The notes beneath the pieces are model-generated. The model did not search any database. It was not told where the DNA came from and worked only from the letters and a program-made list of their open reading frames with translations. From GWA1-39-11 sp964640435 (GTDB lineage Bacteria > Patescibacteriota > Microgenomatia > Levybacterales > GWA1-39-11): a DNA stretch of 64,000 bases. The stretch covers positions 62,001 through 126,000 of the forward strand of contig CAZXFJ010000001.1 of assembly GCA_964640435.1 (NCBI GenBank), in the 5' to 3' direction. Shown one piece after another: positions 51,878 to 59,035 of this stretch (position 1 is the first letter of the stretch; every line of letters starts with the position of its first letter). The position numbers and the translations under genes are program-made.

Positions 51878-51944
51878 GCAAATTATTATTAAATCCTTAT
51901 TTTTCTGAAAAATAAAATTATGTAATATTTGAATATCGGTCGTG

Positions 51945-51973
51945 TTGCAATTGAGCACGAAATCATATATAAT
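51945..51973 (+). promoter_or_regulatory. Promoter of the main ribosomal protein operon
   Basis: TTGCAA at 51945-51950, a 17-nt spacer, TATAAT at 51968-51973. Predicted start near 51980, giving a leader of nearly 100 nt before rplC. Confidence 0.8.
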
Positions 51974-51998
51974 CGTATCTTACATGTCCAAACTATTG

Positions 51999-52072
51999 AT
52001 GTATTTCAATAATACATAAATCGAAGTCAATCCCTGGGGCATATATTTAAGCGACTTCGAGTCGCTTTTTTT
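51999..52072 (+). promoter_or_regulatory. Structured rplC leader with terminator and competing arm (candidate attenuator)
   Basis: Three elements: a 7-bp hairpin ATGTATT/AATACAT (51999-52005, 52011-52017); TCGAAGTC at 52021-52028; and a perfect terminator GCGACT/AGTCGC (52051-52056, 52060-52065) followed by seven T (52066-52072). TCGAAGTC is the exact reverse complement of GACTTCGA at 52053-52060, which overlaps the terminator stem and loop, so the two pairings exclude each other. This is the layout of a transcription attenuator. The ligand may be a ribosomal protein (in E. coli, L4 attenuates the S10 operon). Confidence 0.65.
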
Positions 52073-52078
52073 GTGGTT

Positions 52079-52981
52079 ATGAATGTTACAAGTATAATCG
52101 GTAAAAAAATTGATCAAACACAAGGCTTTTTAGAAGACGGAAAACGTGTGCCGCTTTCCGTTATTAACGTGGCTGGAAACGTAGTATCCCAGATCAAAAC
52201 AGTTGATCATGAGGGATATAATGCAATCCAACTCGGATTTGATAATGCAAAGCGCGTTACAAAACCAATCCAAGGACACATTAAGAAAGCGGGTTTGAAA
52301 GATACATCACCCCGCTTTTTTCGTGAAAATAGGCTCGTTGATGGCCCAGCTGACGTAGAAGTTGGATCACAAATTGTTGTTGCTGAAGTTTTTGAACCAG
52401 GAGACATTGTTGATGTTACAGGAACAAGCAAGGGTAAAGGATACGCAGGAGTTGTTAAGAAATTTAGATTTGCTGGAGGACCAAAAACTCACGGACAATC
52501 AGACCGACATCGTGCGCGTGGATCAAGTGGATCAGGTACAACTCCAGGTCGTGTTTACAAGGGTAAAAAAATGTCTGGACGTATGGGTAATGAGCAGGTA
52601 ACTGTTAAAAACTTAGAAGTTTTGGGAATTGATGGAGACACGCTTTTAGTTCGTGGACTTATTCCAGGAATTAAGGGAGCAGTTGTTTTTGTTAAAAAAG
52701 TTGGAAAAAACAAAAAATTCGTTCCACTATGGAGCGAGAAAAAAGAGGAAGTAGTTGAAGAAACTCCAGTTGAGGAAACAGTAGCCCCAGTTGAAGAGGT
52801 AAAGACAGCAGAAGAAACAGTTGAAACTCCAGAAGAAACTGTAGCAACAGCAGAAGAGACTGTTAGTACACCTGAAGAAACCGTTGAAACAGCTGAGGAA
52901 ACTGTAAAAACTGAAGAAGCACCATCTGAAGAAGCTGTTGAGGTTAAAGAAGAAGTAAAGGAAGGAGAACAAAATGCCTAA
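52079..52981 (+). CDS. rplC: 50S ribosomal protein L3 with long acidic tail
   Basis: 300 residues. SIIGKKIDQTQGFLEDGKRVPLSVI is the usual L3 start; DVTGTSKGKGYAGVVKKFRF and HRARGSSGSGTTPGRVYKGKKMSGRMG are the core loops near the peptidyl-transferase centre. After the core (ending KNKKFVPLW) comes a tail of about 80 residues rich in Glu, Thr and Val with TAEETV/TPEETV repeats. That tail is absent from standard L3 of about 210 residues. The ATG at 52079 is preferred; an in-frame GTG at 52073 touches the attenuator T-run. rplD overlaps by 8 nt. Confidence 0.95.
   Translation: MNVTSIIGKKIDQTQGFLEDGKRVPLSVINVAGNVVSQIKTVDHEGYNAIQLGFDNAKRVTKPIQGHIKKAGLKDTSPRFFRENRLVDGPADVEVGSQIVVAEVFEPGDIVDVTGTSKGKGYAGVVKKFRFAGGPKTHGQSDRHRARGSSGSGTTPGRVYKGKKMSGRMGNEQVTVKNLEVLGIDGDTLLVRGLIPGIKGAVVFVKKVGKNKKFVPLWSEKKEEVVEETPVEETVAPVEEVKTAEETVETPEETVATAEETVSTPEETVETAEETVKTEEAPSEEAVEVKEEVKEGEQNA
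52800..52918 (+). repeat. EETV-coding repeats in the rplC tail
   Basis: Imperfect repeats encode (T/A/S)(A/P)EETV about every six residues. Codons vary between copies. The stretch encodes an acidic, probably disordered tail. Confidence 0.7.
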
Positions 52982-53681
52982 AAAAGTAGAAGAAAAACAA
53001 GTTAAAGCAAAAGCAGTAAAAGCAGAGCCAGTTAAAAAAACTGTAGTAAAAGAAGCAGGTTTAACTGTTGATGTATTTGGAATGGATGGAGTAAAGAAGG
53101 GAACTGTTGTACTTTCAAAAGAAATTTTTGGAGCAAAATTAAATGAAAAATTAGTTCTTCAAGCTCTTCGTGTTTACATGGTTAACCAAAGACAGGGTAC
53201 AGCAAATACAAAAACACGTGGTGAAGTTATTGGATCAACAAGAAAGATCTACAGACAAAAAGGCACAGGTCGTGCACGTCACGGTGCTATAAAGGCTCCT
53301 ATCTTTGTTGGTGGAGGTATAGCTTTTGGTCCAAGAGCACGTACTTTTGAACTTAAATTGTCAAAGCAAATGAAGAAAAAGGCACTTTTCTCAGCACTTT
53401 CTTCAAAACTTGCTGATAACAAAGTTTTTGTTATTGACGGAGCTTCAGCAACAGGAAAAACAACAGAGGTAGCAAAAATGCTTAAAAAGCTTAACGTATC
53501 AGGTAGATTATTGTTTGTAGCAACAGATTCAGCAGCAAGAGCAGCAAGGAACATTAAAGGTGTTGTTCTTGAAGCACCACATTCAATAAATACTTATGAG
53601 GTTGTTAATAGCAAGTTTTTAGTAGTTGAAAAGAGTGCTATTGAAAAAATGGAGAAAAACTTCTTAGGAGGAGATAAATAA
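52974..53681 (+). CDS. rplD: 50S ribosomal protein L4
   Basis: 235 residues. A Lys-rich N-terminal extension of about 20 residues precedes the L4 fold. RQGTANTKTRGEVIGSTRK and RQKGTGRARHGAIKAPIFVGGG are the long loop lining the exit tunnel; FGPRARTFELKLSKQMKKKALFSALS follows. A GAAGGAG Shine-Dalgarno lies just upstream. In E. coli this protein regulates its operon, which is relevant to the rplC leader. Confidence 0.96.
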   Translation: MPKKVEEKQVKAKAVKAEPVKKTVVKEAGLTVDVFGMDGVKKGTVVLSKEIFGAKLNEKLVLQALRVYMVNQRQGTANTKTRGEVIGSTRKIYRQKGTGRARHGAIKAPIFVGGGIAFGPRARTFELKLSKQMKKKALFSALSSKLADNKVFVIDGASATGKTTEVAKMLKKLNVSGRLLFVATDSAARAARNIKGVVLEAPHSINTYEVVNSKFLVVEKSAIEKMEKNFLGGDK

Positions 53682-53682
53682 T

Positions 53683-54009
53683 ATGAGACTAGCATCTGAC
53701 TTTATCATAAAACCAATTATTTCAGAAAGATCATTTGCTGAGGCAAAGTCTGATAAATATACGTTTGAAGTTGCTCGTTCAGCTACAAAAACAAATATTA
53801 AAAACTCAATTGAAAAACTTTTTGGAGTAAAAGTAATTGGCGTATACACGACAAATGTTAAAGGAACAAAAAACCGAAGAACAAGATTTGGTATGCAGGC
53901 TATTAATGCTTCATACAAAAAAGCACGTGTTCAGCTTGCTAAAGGTCAAAAAATTGATATTTTTGAAGAGACAACAGATGAGAAAAAGTCTAAGAAAAAG
54001 GATAAATAA
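53683..54009 (+). CDS. rplW: 50S ribosomal protein L23
   Basis: 108 residues: FIIKPIISERSFAEAKSDKYTFEV at the start and FGVKVIGVYTTNVKGTKNRR in the loop region; the end is Lys-rich (DEKKSKKKDK). Exit-tunnel docking site for SRP and trigger factor. A GGAGGAG Shine-Dalgarno lies about 12 nt before the ATG. Confidence 0.95.
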   Translation: MRLASDFIIKPIISERSFAEAKSDKYTFEVARSATKTNIKNSIEKLFGVKVIGVYTTNVKGTKNRRTRFGMQAINASYKKARVQLAKGQKIDIFEETTDEKKSKKKDK

Positions 54010-54011
54010 AT

Positions 54012-54758
54012 ATGGCAAAAAAATTAATTAAAATATTAAAGAAAAATTCAGGAAGAGATTCTCAAGGTCACGTTGCGGTTCGTCATCAAGGTGGTCGCTC
54101 AAAGAGATTCCTACGTCTTGTTGATTTTAAGAGAAATAAGTACGGAGTTGAGGGTAAAGTTATTGCAATAGAATACGATCCAAATAGAACAGCTGATATT
54201 GCTCTTATTCAATATAAAGATGGAGAGAAAAATTATATTTTAGCTCCACTTGGACTTAAGGCTGGAGATAAAGTTATTTCAAGTGAAGCAGCTGATGTGA
54301 GAATTGGAAATGCATTACCACTTGATTTCATTCCTGTTGGACAACCAATTCACAATGTTGAGCTTAGCCGTGGACGTGGTGGACAGATAGCACGTTCTGC
54401 CGGAGATCAGGCATTTATTATGGCAAAAGAAGCTGGATATGCGCACGTTAAGATGCCTTCAGGTGAGGTCCGCAAGATTTTTGCACAAAATTTTGCTACA
54501 ATTGGCCAGCTTGGTAAAGTTGACTGGAAAGATCGAGTCTTGGGTAAAGCAGGAGCTTCCCGTCACGCAGGAATAAGACCTTCAGTTCGTGGAGTTGCAA
54601 TGAACCCTTCATCTCATCCTCATGGAGGAGGAGAAGGACGCTCTGGTATTGGACTTAAATCTCCAAAGACTTACGCAGGTCGTAAAGCTGTTGGAAAGAC
54701 AAGACAACCTAAAAAGTATTCAAATAAATTTATACTTAAGAGAAGGGGAGTTAAATAA
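54012..54758 (+). CDS. rplB: 50S ribosomal protein L2 (short N-terminus)
   Basis: 248 residues against about 275 in most bacteria. It begins at the RHQGGRSKRFLRLVDFKRNK region, so roughly 25-30 N-terminal residues of the usual protein are missing. The core is intact, including EYDPNRTADIALI, RSAGDQAFIMAKE and the peptidyl-transferase-near histidine in MNPSSHPHGGGEGR. No upstream in-frame extension is available because rplW ends 2 nt before. Confidence 0.97.
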   Translation: MAKKLIKILKKNSGRDSQGHVAVRHQGGRSKRFLRLVDFKRNKYGVEGKVIAIEYDPNRTADIALIQYKDGEKNYILAPLGLKAGDKVISSEAADVRIGNALPLDFIPVGQPIHNVELSRGRGGQIARSAGDQAFIMAKEAGYAHVKMPSGEVRKIFAQNFATIGQLGKVDWKDRVLGKAGASRHAGIRPSVRGVAMNPSSHPHGGGEGRSGIGLKSPKTYAGRKAVGKTRQPKKYSNKFILKRRGVK

Positions 54759-54760
54759 TT

Positions 54761-55045
54761 ATGTCAAGATCAATTAAAAAAGGACCATTTATAGATGAGA
54801 AATTAATGAAGAAAGTTCAGGCTCAAAAGGCTGCTGGAAAAGTAGATCCAATTAAAACTTGGGCAAGAGCTTGTCAGATTCCGCCAGAGTTTGTTGGACA
54901 CACATTTTTAGTTCACAATGGTAAGAATCACATAACTGTAAAAGTAGTTGAAAATATGGTTGGACACAGACTTGGAGAGTTTGCGCCAACAAGACTATTT
55001 AGAGGTCACGGAAGAATTGTTGCTCGTGAGATTTCAAAGACATAA
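54761..55045 (+). CDS. rpsS: 30S ribosomal protein S19
   Basis: 94 residues. SRSIKKGPFIDEKLMKKV, the IPPEFVGHTFLVHNGKNH segment and HRLGEFAPTRLFRGHG are standard. Binds 16S rRNA in the 30S head with S13. Confidence 0.97.
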   Translation: MSRSIKKGPFIDEKLMKKVQAQKAAGKVDPIKTWARACQIPPEFVGHTFLVHNGKNHITVKVVENMVGHRLGEFAPTRLFRGHGRIVAREISKT

Positions 55046-55052
55046 AAATAAT

Positions 55053-55484
55053 ATGGAATATATAGCAATTGCAAAAAATATTAAAATTAGCCCTCGTAAA
55101 ATGAGGTTAGTTGCTAATGAGGTTAAGAAGCAAAACATTTCAAATGCCCTTGCGTCTTTAACTGTTATGAATAAGCGTGCAGCAGGACCAATTCAAAAGG
55201 CCTTGAATTCTGCAATTGCCAATGCAGCAAACAATTTCAATGCACGCAAAGATGCGCTATCAATTCATGACATAATAATAACCGAAGGGCTAGCAGCAAA
55301 AAGATTTCATTTTGCAGGACGTGGACGTTCACGCCCATACAAAAGACGCCAAAGTCACATAAGAGTAGTTTTGACAGATGGAAGCAAAGCAGCACAGGCA
55401 CCAGTAGTTCAAGGTGAAGTTGTAAACGAAAAAGTAGAAGCAAAAGAAGTAAAGGCTGAAACAAAGAAAGGAAAGAGCAAATAA
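55053..55484 (+). CDS. rplV: 50S ribosomal protein L22 with charged tail
   Basis: 143 residues. KNIKISPRKMRLVANEV starts the fold, and RFHFAGRGRSRPYKRRQSHIRVVL is the exit-tunnel hairpin end. The last 30 residues (VVNEKVEAKEVKAETKKGKSK) are an added Lys/Glu tail. The ATG at 55053 in AATATG context is the start; longer in-frame sequence upstream overlaps rpsS and is not L22-like. Confidence 0.95.
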   Translation: MEYIAIAKNIKISPRKMRLVANEVKKQNISNALASLTVMNKRAAGPIQKALNSAIANAANNFNARKDALSIHDIIITEGLAAKRFHFAGRGRSRPYKRRQSHIRVVLTDGSKAAQAPVVQGEVVNEKVEAKEVKAETKKGKSK

Positions 55485-56122
55485 TGGGACAAAAAGTTAA
55501 TCCAATAGCATTAAGACTTGGAATACACCACGGCTTCAAAAGCACAGGTTACTATTCTAAGAAAACTTACGCAATAACTGTATTGCAAGATATTAAATTG
55601 CGCGAAGAATTACTTAAAAAGCTAAAGCAGGCTGGAGTTGGAGACGTCATTATTGAGAGATCTCTATCAAGCATTAGGATAACTGTTTATGTTACTCGTC
55701 CAGGTATCGTTATTGGACGCGGAGGAACAGGAATTGAAACTCTTAAAAAGGATGTTGTTCGTATGCTTGGAGTAAAAACAAATGACAAGAATGCTAAAAA
55801 GGTTGAGCTTAAGGTTGAACCAATCAAGGAGCCAAATCTAAATGCATACCTTGTAGCTGTAAATATTTGTGATCAGCTTCTTCGCCGTATTCCACACAGA
55901 CGTGCGATGAAGCAGTCAGTTGATAAAGTTATGGCATCAGGTGGAAAAGGTGTGAGAATTATTCTTTCAGGAAGAATTGGTGGAGCGGAAATTGGAAGAA
56001 AAGAGCGTTTACAGGCTGGAAAAGTATCATTATCTACAATTCGTGAGAATATTGATTACGCTGAGGTACCTGCTCTAACAAAGAGTGGATACGTAGGAGT
56101 CAAAGTTTGGATAAATAAATAA
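55484..56122 (+). CDS. rpsC: 30S ribosomal protein S3
   Basis: 212 residues. GQKVNPIALRLGIHHGFKSTGYYSKK, the KH domain VTRPGIVIGRGGTGIETLKK and the C-terminal ISGRIGGAEIGRKERLQ-type segment are clear. mRNA entry-channel helicase component. Its ATG shares a base with the rplV stop. Confidence 0.97.
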   Translation: MGQKVNPIALRLGIHHGFKSTGYYSKKTYAITVLQDIKLREELLKKLKQAGVGDVIIERSLSSIRITVYVTRPGIVIGRGGTGIETLKKDVVRMLGVKTNDKNAKKVELKVEPIKEPNLNAYLVAVNICDQLLRRIPHRRAMKQSVDKVMASGGKGVRIILSGRIGGAEIGRKERLQAGKVSLSTIRENIDYAEVPALTKSGYVGVKVWINK

Positions 56123-56126
56123 AAAT

Positions 56127-56540
56127 ATGTTAACACCTAGACGTACAAAATATAGAAAACAATTTAAACCAAGGGTCGCTGGAAAAGTAGCTTTGGCTGG
56201 TAACAAGGTGTCATTTGGTGAATTTGGGCTACGTGCTGAAGCATCTGGAAATATTTCAGCAAGACAAATCGAGGCAGCTCGTAAGTCTATTACCCATTTC
56301 ACAAAGCGTGGAGGACGTATCTGGATTAGAATTTTCCCAGATCGACCAATTACAAAGAAACCACCAGAGACACGTATGGGTGGAGGAAAAGGTGACATTT
56401 TTCAATATGTTGCACCAGTAAAACTTGGAAGAGTTTTATTTGAAATGTCTGGAGTACCAGAAAACGTTGCAAGGGAGGCTTTGAGACTTGCATCATATAA
56501 GTTGCCTGTAAAAAGTAAATTTGTGACACGAGAAATATAA
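56127..56540 (+). CDS. rplP: 50S ribosomal protein L16
   Basis: 137 residues. LTPRRTKYRKQFKPRVAGKV, FGLRAEASGNISARQIEAAR, RIWIRIFPDRPITKKPPETRMG and GKGDIFQYVAPVKLGRVLFEM are the standard motifs. Located near the A-site tRNA. Confidence 0.97.
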   Translation: MLTPRRTKYRKQFKPRVAGKVALAGNKVSFGEFGLRAEASGNISARQIEAARKSITHFTKRGGRIWIRIFPDRPITKKPPETRMGGGKGDIFQYVAPVKLGRVLFEMSGVPENVAREALRLASYKLPVKSKFVTREI

Positions 56541-56541
56541 T

Positions 56542-56778
56542 ATGAAAAAGAACGATATTGTTGAATTAAGATCAAAAACACGAGATGAGCTTTTAAGAAT
56601 GCTTACAGATCTTCGTGAGGAAGTGCAAAAGATGGGTATTGACAAGGCTCAAGGAAAATTAAAGAATTTAAACGCTGTAAAGCGAAAAAAGAAGGATGTT
56701 GCACGTGTATTAACATTTATAAAAATGAAAACAGAAGTTATTACAGAAGAAGTAAAGGAGGTAGCTGCTGCAAAATAA
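56542..56778 (+). CDS. rpmC: 50S ribosomal protein L29
   Basis: 78 residues, two-helix protein: DIVELRSKTRDELLRMLTDLREEV, then a second helix with KNLNAVKRKKKDVARVLTFIK. The last 15 residues are an extra acidic tail. Tunnel-exit protein. Confidence 0.93.
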   Translation: MKKNDIVELRSKTRDELLRMLTDLREEVQKMGIDKAQGKLKNLNAVKRKKKDVARVLTFIKMKTEVITEEVKEVAAAK

Positions 56779-56792
56779 GCAGTCAAACTAAT

Positions 56793-57044
56793 ATGGCTAA
56801 AAAAGTTATAACAGGAAAAGTAGTATCAAACAAAATGCAAAAAACAGTTGTAGTTGAGGTGGAAAGATTTATAAGTCACCCTATCTACAAAAAACGCATT
56901 AGAAAAACAAATAAAATTAAAGCTGACACAAACGGAATGGAAGTTCCAAATGGTGTAATTGTAAAAATTGAACAAACAAAGCCAATCAGCCGAGATAAAT
57001 ATTTTAAAGTTATAGAAATTGTTAAAGAAGGAGTAAATAAATAA
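56793..57044 (+). CDS. rpsQ: 30S ribosomal protein S17
   Basis: 83 residues. KVITGKVVSNKMQKTVVVEVERF, HPIYKKRIRKTNKIKAD and PISRDKYFKVIEIV are typical of the OB-fold S17. Shares one base with rplN (TAATG). Confidence 0.96.
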   Translation: MAKKVITGKVVSNKMQKTVVVEVERFISHPIYKKRIRKTNKIKADTNGMEVPNGVIVKIEQTKPISRDKYFKVIEIVKEGVNK

Positions 57045-57418
57045 TGGTACAGCACAGAACAATGCTCGTTGTAGCAGACAATTCAGGAGCAAAGATTCTT
57101 CAGGTTATCCAAATCTATGGAGGATCAAAGCGACGTAAAGGTGAACTTGGATCACTTCTTGGTTGTGTTGTTAAAAAAGCTCTACCTAACACTCAATTTA
57201 AAAAGGGTGACAAGGTAAAAGCAGTTTTAGTTCGAACACACAAAGAGTACAAAAGAGCTGATGGAACATATATCCGCTTCTCTGAGAATGCTGGAGTTAT
57301 TATTGAAAATGAAAAGAGCAAAAATCCAATAGGAACACGTATCTTTGGACCTATTGCAAGAGAAATCAAAGATTTAGGTTATGCAAAGATTGCATCTTTA
57401 GCAAACCACGTTGTTTAA
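57044..57418 (+). CDS. rplN: 50S ribosomal protein L14
   Basis: 124 residues. VQHRTMLVVADNSGAKILQVIQ, GSKRRKGELGSLLGCVVKKALP, KKGDKVKAVLVRTHKE and GTRIFGPIAREIKDLGYAKIASLA are canonical. A GAAGGAG Shine-Dalgarno lies before the ATG. Confidence 0.97.
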   Translation: MVQHRTMLVVADNSGAKILQVIQIYGGSKRRKGELGSLLGCVVKKALPNTQFKKGDKVKAVLVRTHKEYKRADGTYIRFSENAGVIIENEKSKNPIGTRIFGPIAREIKDLGYAKIASLANHVV

Positions 57419-57422
57419 ATAT

Positions 57423-57731
57423 ATGAGAATAAAAACAGGAGACACAATTAAAGTATTAATAGGAAAAGATAAGGGTAAGACCGGAAAGGTTGAAAGAGTT
57501 GATATGGCAAAGGACATGGTTTTAGTTGAAAACATGAATCAATTCAAGAGACACTTAAAGTCTCGTGCTCAGAACCAACCATCTGAGATCGTTACTCTTA
57601 CAAAGCCTTTGAGAAGTGCAAATGTTGCTTTAGTTTGTCCAAATTGTAAAAAAGTAACACGTGTTGGTGTAAAGATCGAAAAAGATAAAAAAGTGAGAAT
57701 GTGTAAGAAGTGTAAAAAGGTAATTAACTAA
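57423..57731 (+). CDS. rplX: 50S ribosomal protein L24
   Basis: 102 residues. MRIKTGDTIKVLIGKDKGKTGKVERV is the KOW domain start. The C-terminal part has two CxxC pairs (CPNCKK, CKKCKK), i.e. a zinc-ribbon-like extension. ATG at 57423 chosen; an in-frame TTG 12 nt upstream overlaps rplN. Confidence 0.95.
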   Translation: MRIKTGDTIKVLIGKDKGKTGKVERVDMAKDMVLVENMNQFKRHLKSRAQNQPSEIVTLTKPLRSANVALVCPNCKKVTRVGVKIEKDKKVRMCKKCKKVIN

Positions 57732-57732
57732 T

Positions 57733-57846
57733 ATGAAAGTACAAGCTTCAATTAAAAAAAGATGTTTGAAATGTAAAATTATTAAGCGCCGAGGCGTGCT
57801 GTTTGTTATTTGTGAAAATCCAAAGCACAAACAACGCCAAGGATAA
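57733..57846 (+). CDS. rpmJ: 50S ribosomal protein L36
   Basis: 37 residues, start at AATATG 1 nt after the rplX stop. MKVQASIKKRCLKCKIIKRRG, then VICENPKHKQRQG, is a complete zinc-type L36 with Cys, Cys, Cys, His ligands. Its usual place is between infA and rpsM, but here infA is followed directly by rpsM, so rpmJ has moved into the middle of the operon. Confidence 0.95.
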   Translation: MKVQASIKKRCLKCKIIKRRGVLFVICENPKHKQRQG

Positions 57847-57875
57847 TTGATAAATCGAGGCTAATAAAGTATAAT
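57847..57875 (+). promoter_or_regulatory. Internal promoter before rplE
   Basis: TTGATA at 57847-57852, a 17-nt spacer, TATAAT at 57870-57875, in the only sizeable gap (54 nt) inside the operon. Predicted start near 57882, leader about 19 nt. Arms GAGGCTAA and TTAGCTTC around the -10 could form a hairpin in read-through RNA. Confidence 0.7.
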
Positions 57876-57900
57876 TTAGCTTCGGATAATTATTAAAAAT

Positions 57901-58641
57901 ATGGGAGACTTTAAAAAACAATTTGAAACAGAGACAGTTAAGAAGCTACAAGAGGAGCTAGGGATTAAAAATCCTATGGCAGTTCCTCATGTGGTGAAAA
58001 TTATTGTTAACACATCAATGAAAGACTTTTTAACTGACAAAAGAAACATTGAAAAAATGCGCGAAGATATGGTTTTGATAACCGGACAAATGCCAAAAAC
58101 AAATAAGGCAAGGATTTCTGTTGCAACATTTAAGCTTCGTGAGGGTGATGAGATTGGAATGTCAGCAACACTTCGTGGAAAGCGTATGTATGACTTTTTG
58201 GAAAAGCTTGTTAAAATAGTTTTCCCAAGAGTTAAAGACTTTAATGGAGTAAGTGCAAAGTCTTTTGACGGACGTGGAAACTTGAGTATTGGATTTACAG
58301 AAAACACAGTATTTTCCGAAATTGATCCTGGAAAAGTAGACAAGATTCGTTCTTTGCAAGTTGTTATCGTTACAAATGCAAAAGAAGATGCAAAAGCAAA
58401 AGCACTTTTAACAGCAATCGGACTTCCTTTTAAGAAGGGGAGGCAAACTAATATGGCTAAGAAATCAAACATAGTTAAAAATTTATATACTAAACCAAAG
58501 TTTTCGACTAGAAAGAAAAACATTTGTATGTTGTGTGGAAGGTCACGTGGTTATATGAGATTATTTGGTCTTTGTAGAATTTGTTTCAGAGAAAGAGCGT
58601 TGAAAGGAGAGCTTCCAGGAGTTAAAAAAGCTTCTTGGTAA
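57901..58641 (+). CDS. rplE-rpsN: Fused ribosomal proteins L5 and S14 (one reading frame)
   Basis: 246 residues with no stop between two ribosomal proteins. Residues 1-180 are L5 (MAVPHVVKIIVNTSMKD, KARISVATFKLREGDEIGM, LRGKRMYDFLEKLV, GNLSIGFTENTVF, ending LLTAIGLPFKK). Residues 185-246 are a complete zinc-type S14: MAKKSNIVKNLYTKPKFSTRK, Cys pairs CMLC and CRIC, and a final KKASW. The joint is only GRQTN. L5 belongs to the 50S and S14 to the 30S subunit, so a stable fusion would be remarkable. The S14 ATG (58453) has the AATATG context and a GGGGAGG 9 nt upstream, so S14 can also be made alone. A single-base sequence error that hides an L5 stop is the main alternative. Confidence 0.9.
   Translation: MGDFKKQFETETVKKLQEELGIKNPMAVPHVVKIIVNTSMKDFLTDKRNIEKMREDMVLITGQMPKTNKARISVATFKLREGDEIGMSATLRGKRMYDFLEKLVKIVFPRVKDFNGVSAKSFDGRGNLSIGFTENTVFSEIDPGKVDKIRSLQVVIVTNAKEDAKAKALLTAIGLPFKKGRQTNMAKKSNIVKNLYTKPKFSTRKKNICMLCGRSRGYMRLFGLCRICFRERALKGELPGVKKASW
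58437..58455 (+). promoter_or_regulatory. Internal ribosome-binding site and start for S14
   Basis: GGGGAGG at 58437-58443 lies 9 nt before an ATG at 58453 that is in frame with L5 and begins a full-length S14 sequence. It lets S14 be translated without L5. Confidence 0.6.
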
Positions 58642-58647
58642 TAAATT

Positions 58648-59034
58648 ATGTATACAATTGGTGACTTTTTAATACAAGTAAAAAACGGATACAGAGCTAA
58701 TAAAAAGGAAATTGTTTATCCTCGCTCAAACGTCGTTGTATCTTTGGCAAAAATTCTTGAAAAAGAAGGATTTGTTTCAAAGGTTAGCGAGAAAGAAGCT
58801 GATGGTAAAAAAACATTGCAAATAAGCCTTAAATATGAAGGACGCGTGCCTGCAATTAGTGATATAAGACTTATTTCAAAACCATCAGTTCACCTTTATG
58901 CTGGTAAATTAAAAGTTAAAAAAGCTATGGGAAGACATGGAGTGGGAATTGTTTCAACAAGCTCTGGAATGATGACATCAGCTGACGCAGGTAAAAAAGG
59001 AGTAGGTGGAGAATTAATCTGCCAAATTTATTAA
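58648..59034 (+). CDS. rpsH: 30S ribosomal protein S8
   Basis: 128 residues. IGDFLIQVKNGYRANKKEIVYP, AKILEKEGFVSKV, ISKPSVHLYAGKLKV (usual R-x-Y-K region slightly changed) and GVGIVSTSSGMMTSADA-K with GGELICQIY at the end identify S8. Central-domain assembly protein. Confidence 0.95.
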   Translation: MYTIGDFLIQVKNGYRANKKEIVYPRSNVVVSLAKILEKEGFVSKVSEKEADGKKTLQISLKYEGRVPAISDIRLISKPSVHLYAGKLKVKKAMGRHGVGIVSTSSGMMTSADAGKKGVGGELICQIY

Positions 59035-59035
59035 T

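Noticed and set aside
51048..52078. tRNA or small RNA gene in the larger gaps around rpsJ and rplC
   Set aside because: No cloverleaf or T-loop consensus was found; the conserved-looking structures are a terminator and the rplC leader. A covariance-model scan would settle it.
52800..52918. Short regularly spaced repeats that might suggest a CRISPR array
   Set aside because: The repeats are imperfect, about 18-36 bp apart, in frame within rplC, and encode the EETV tail; there are no unique spacers or cas genes.
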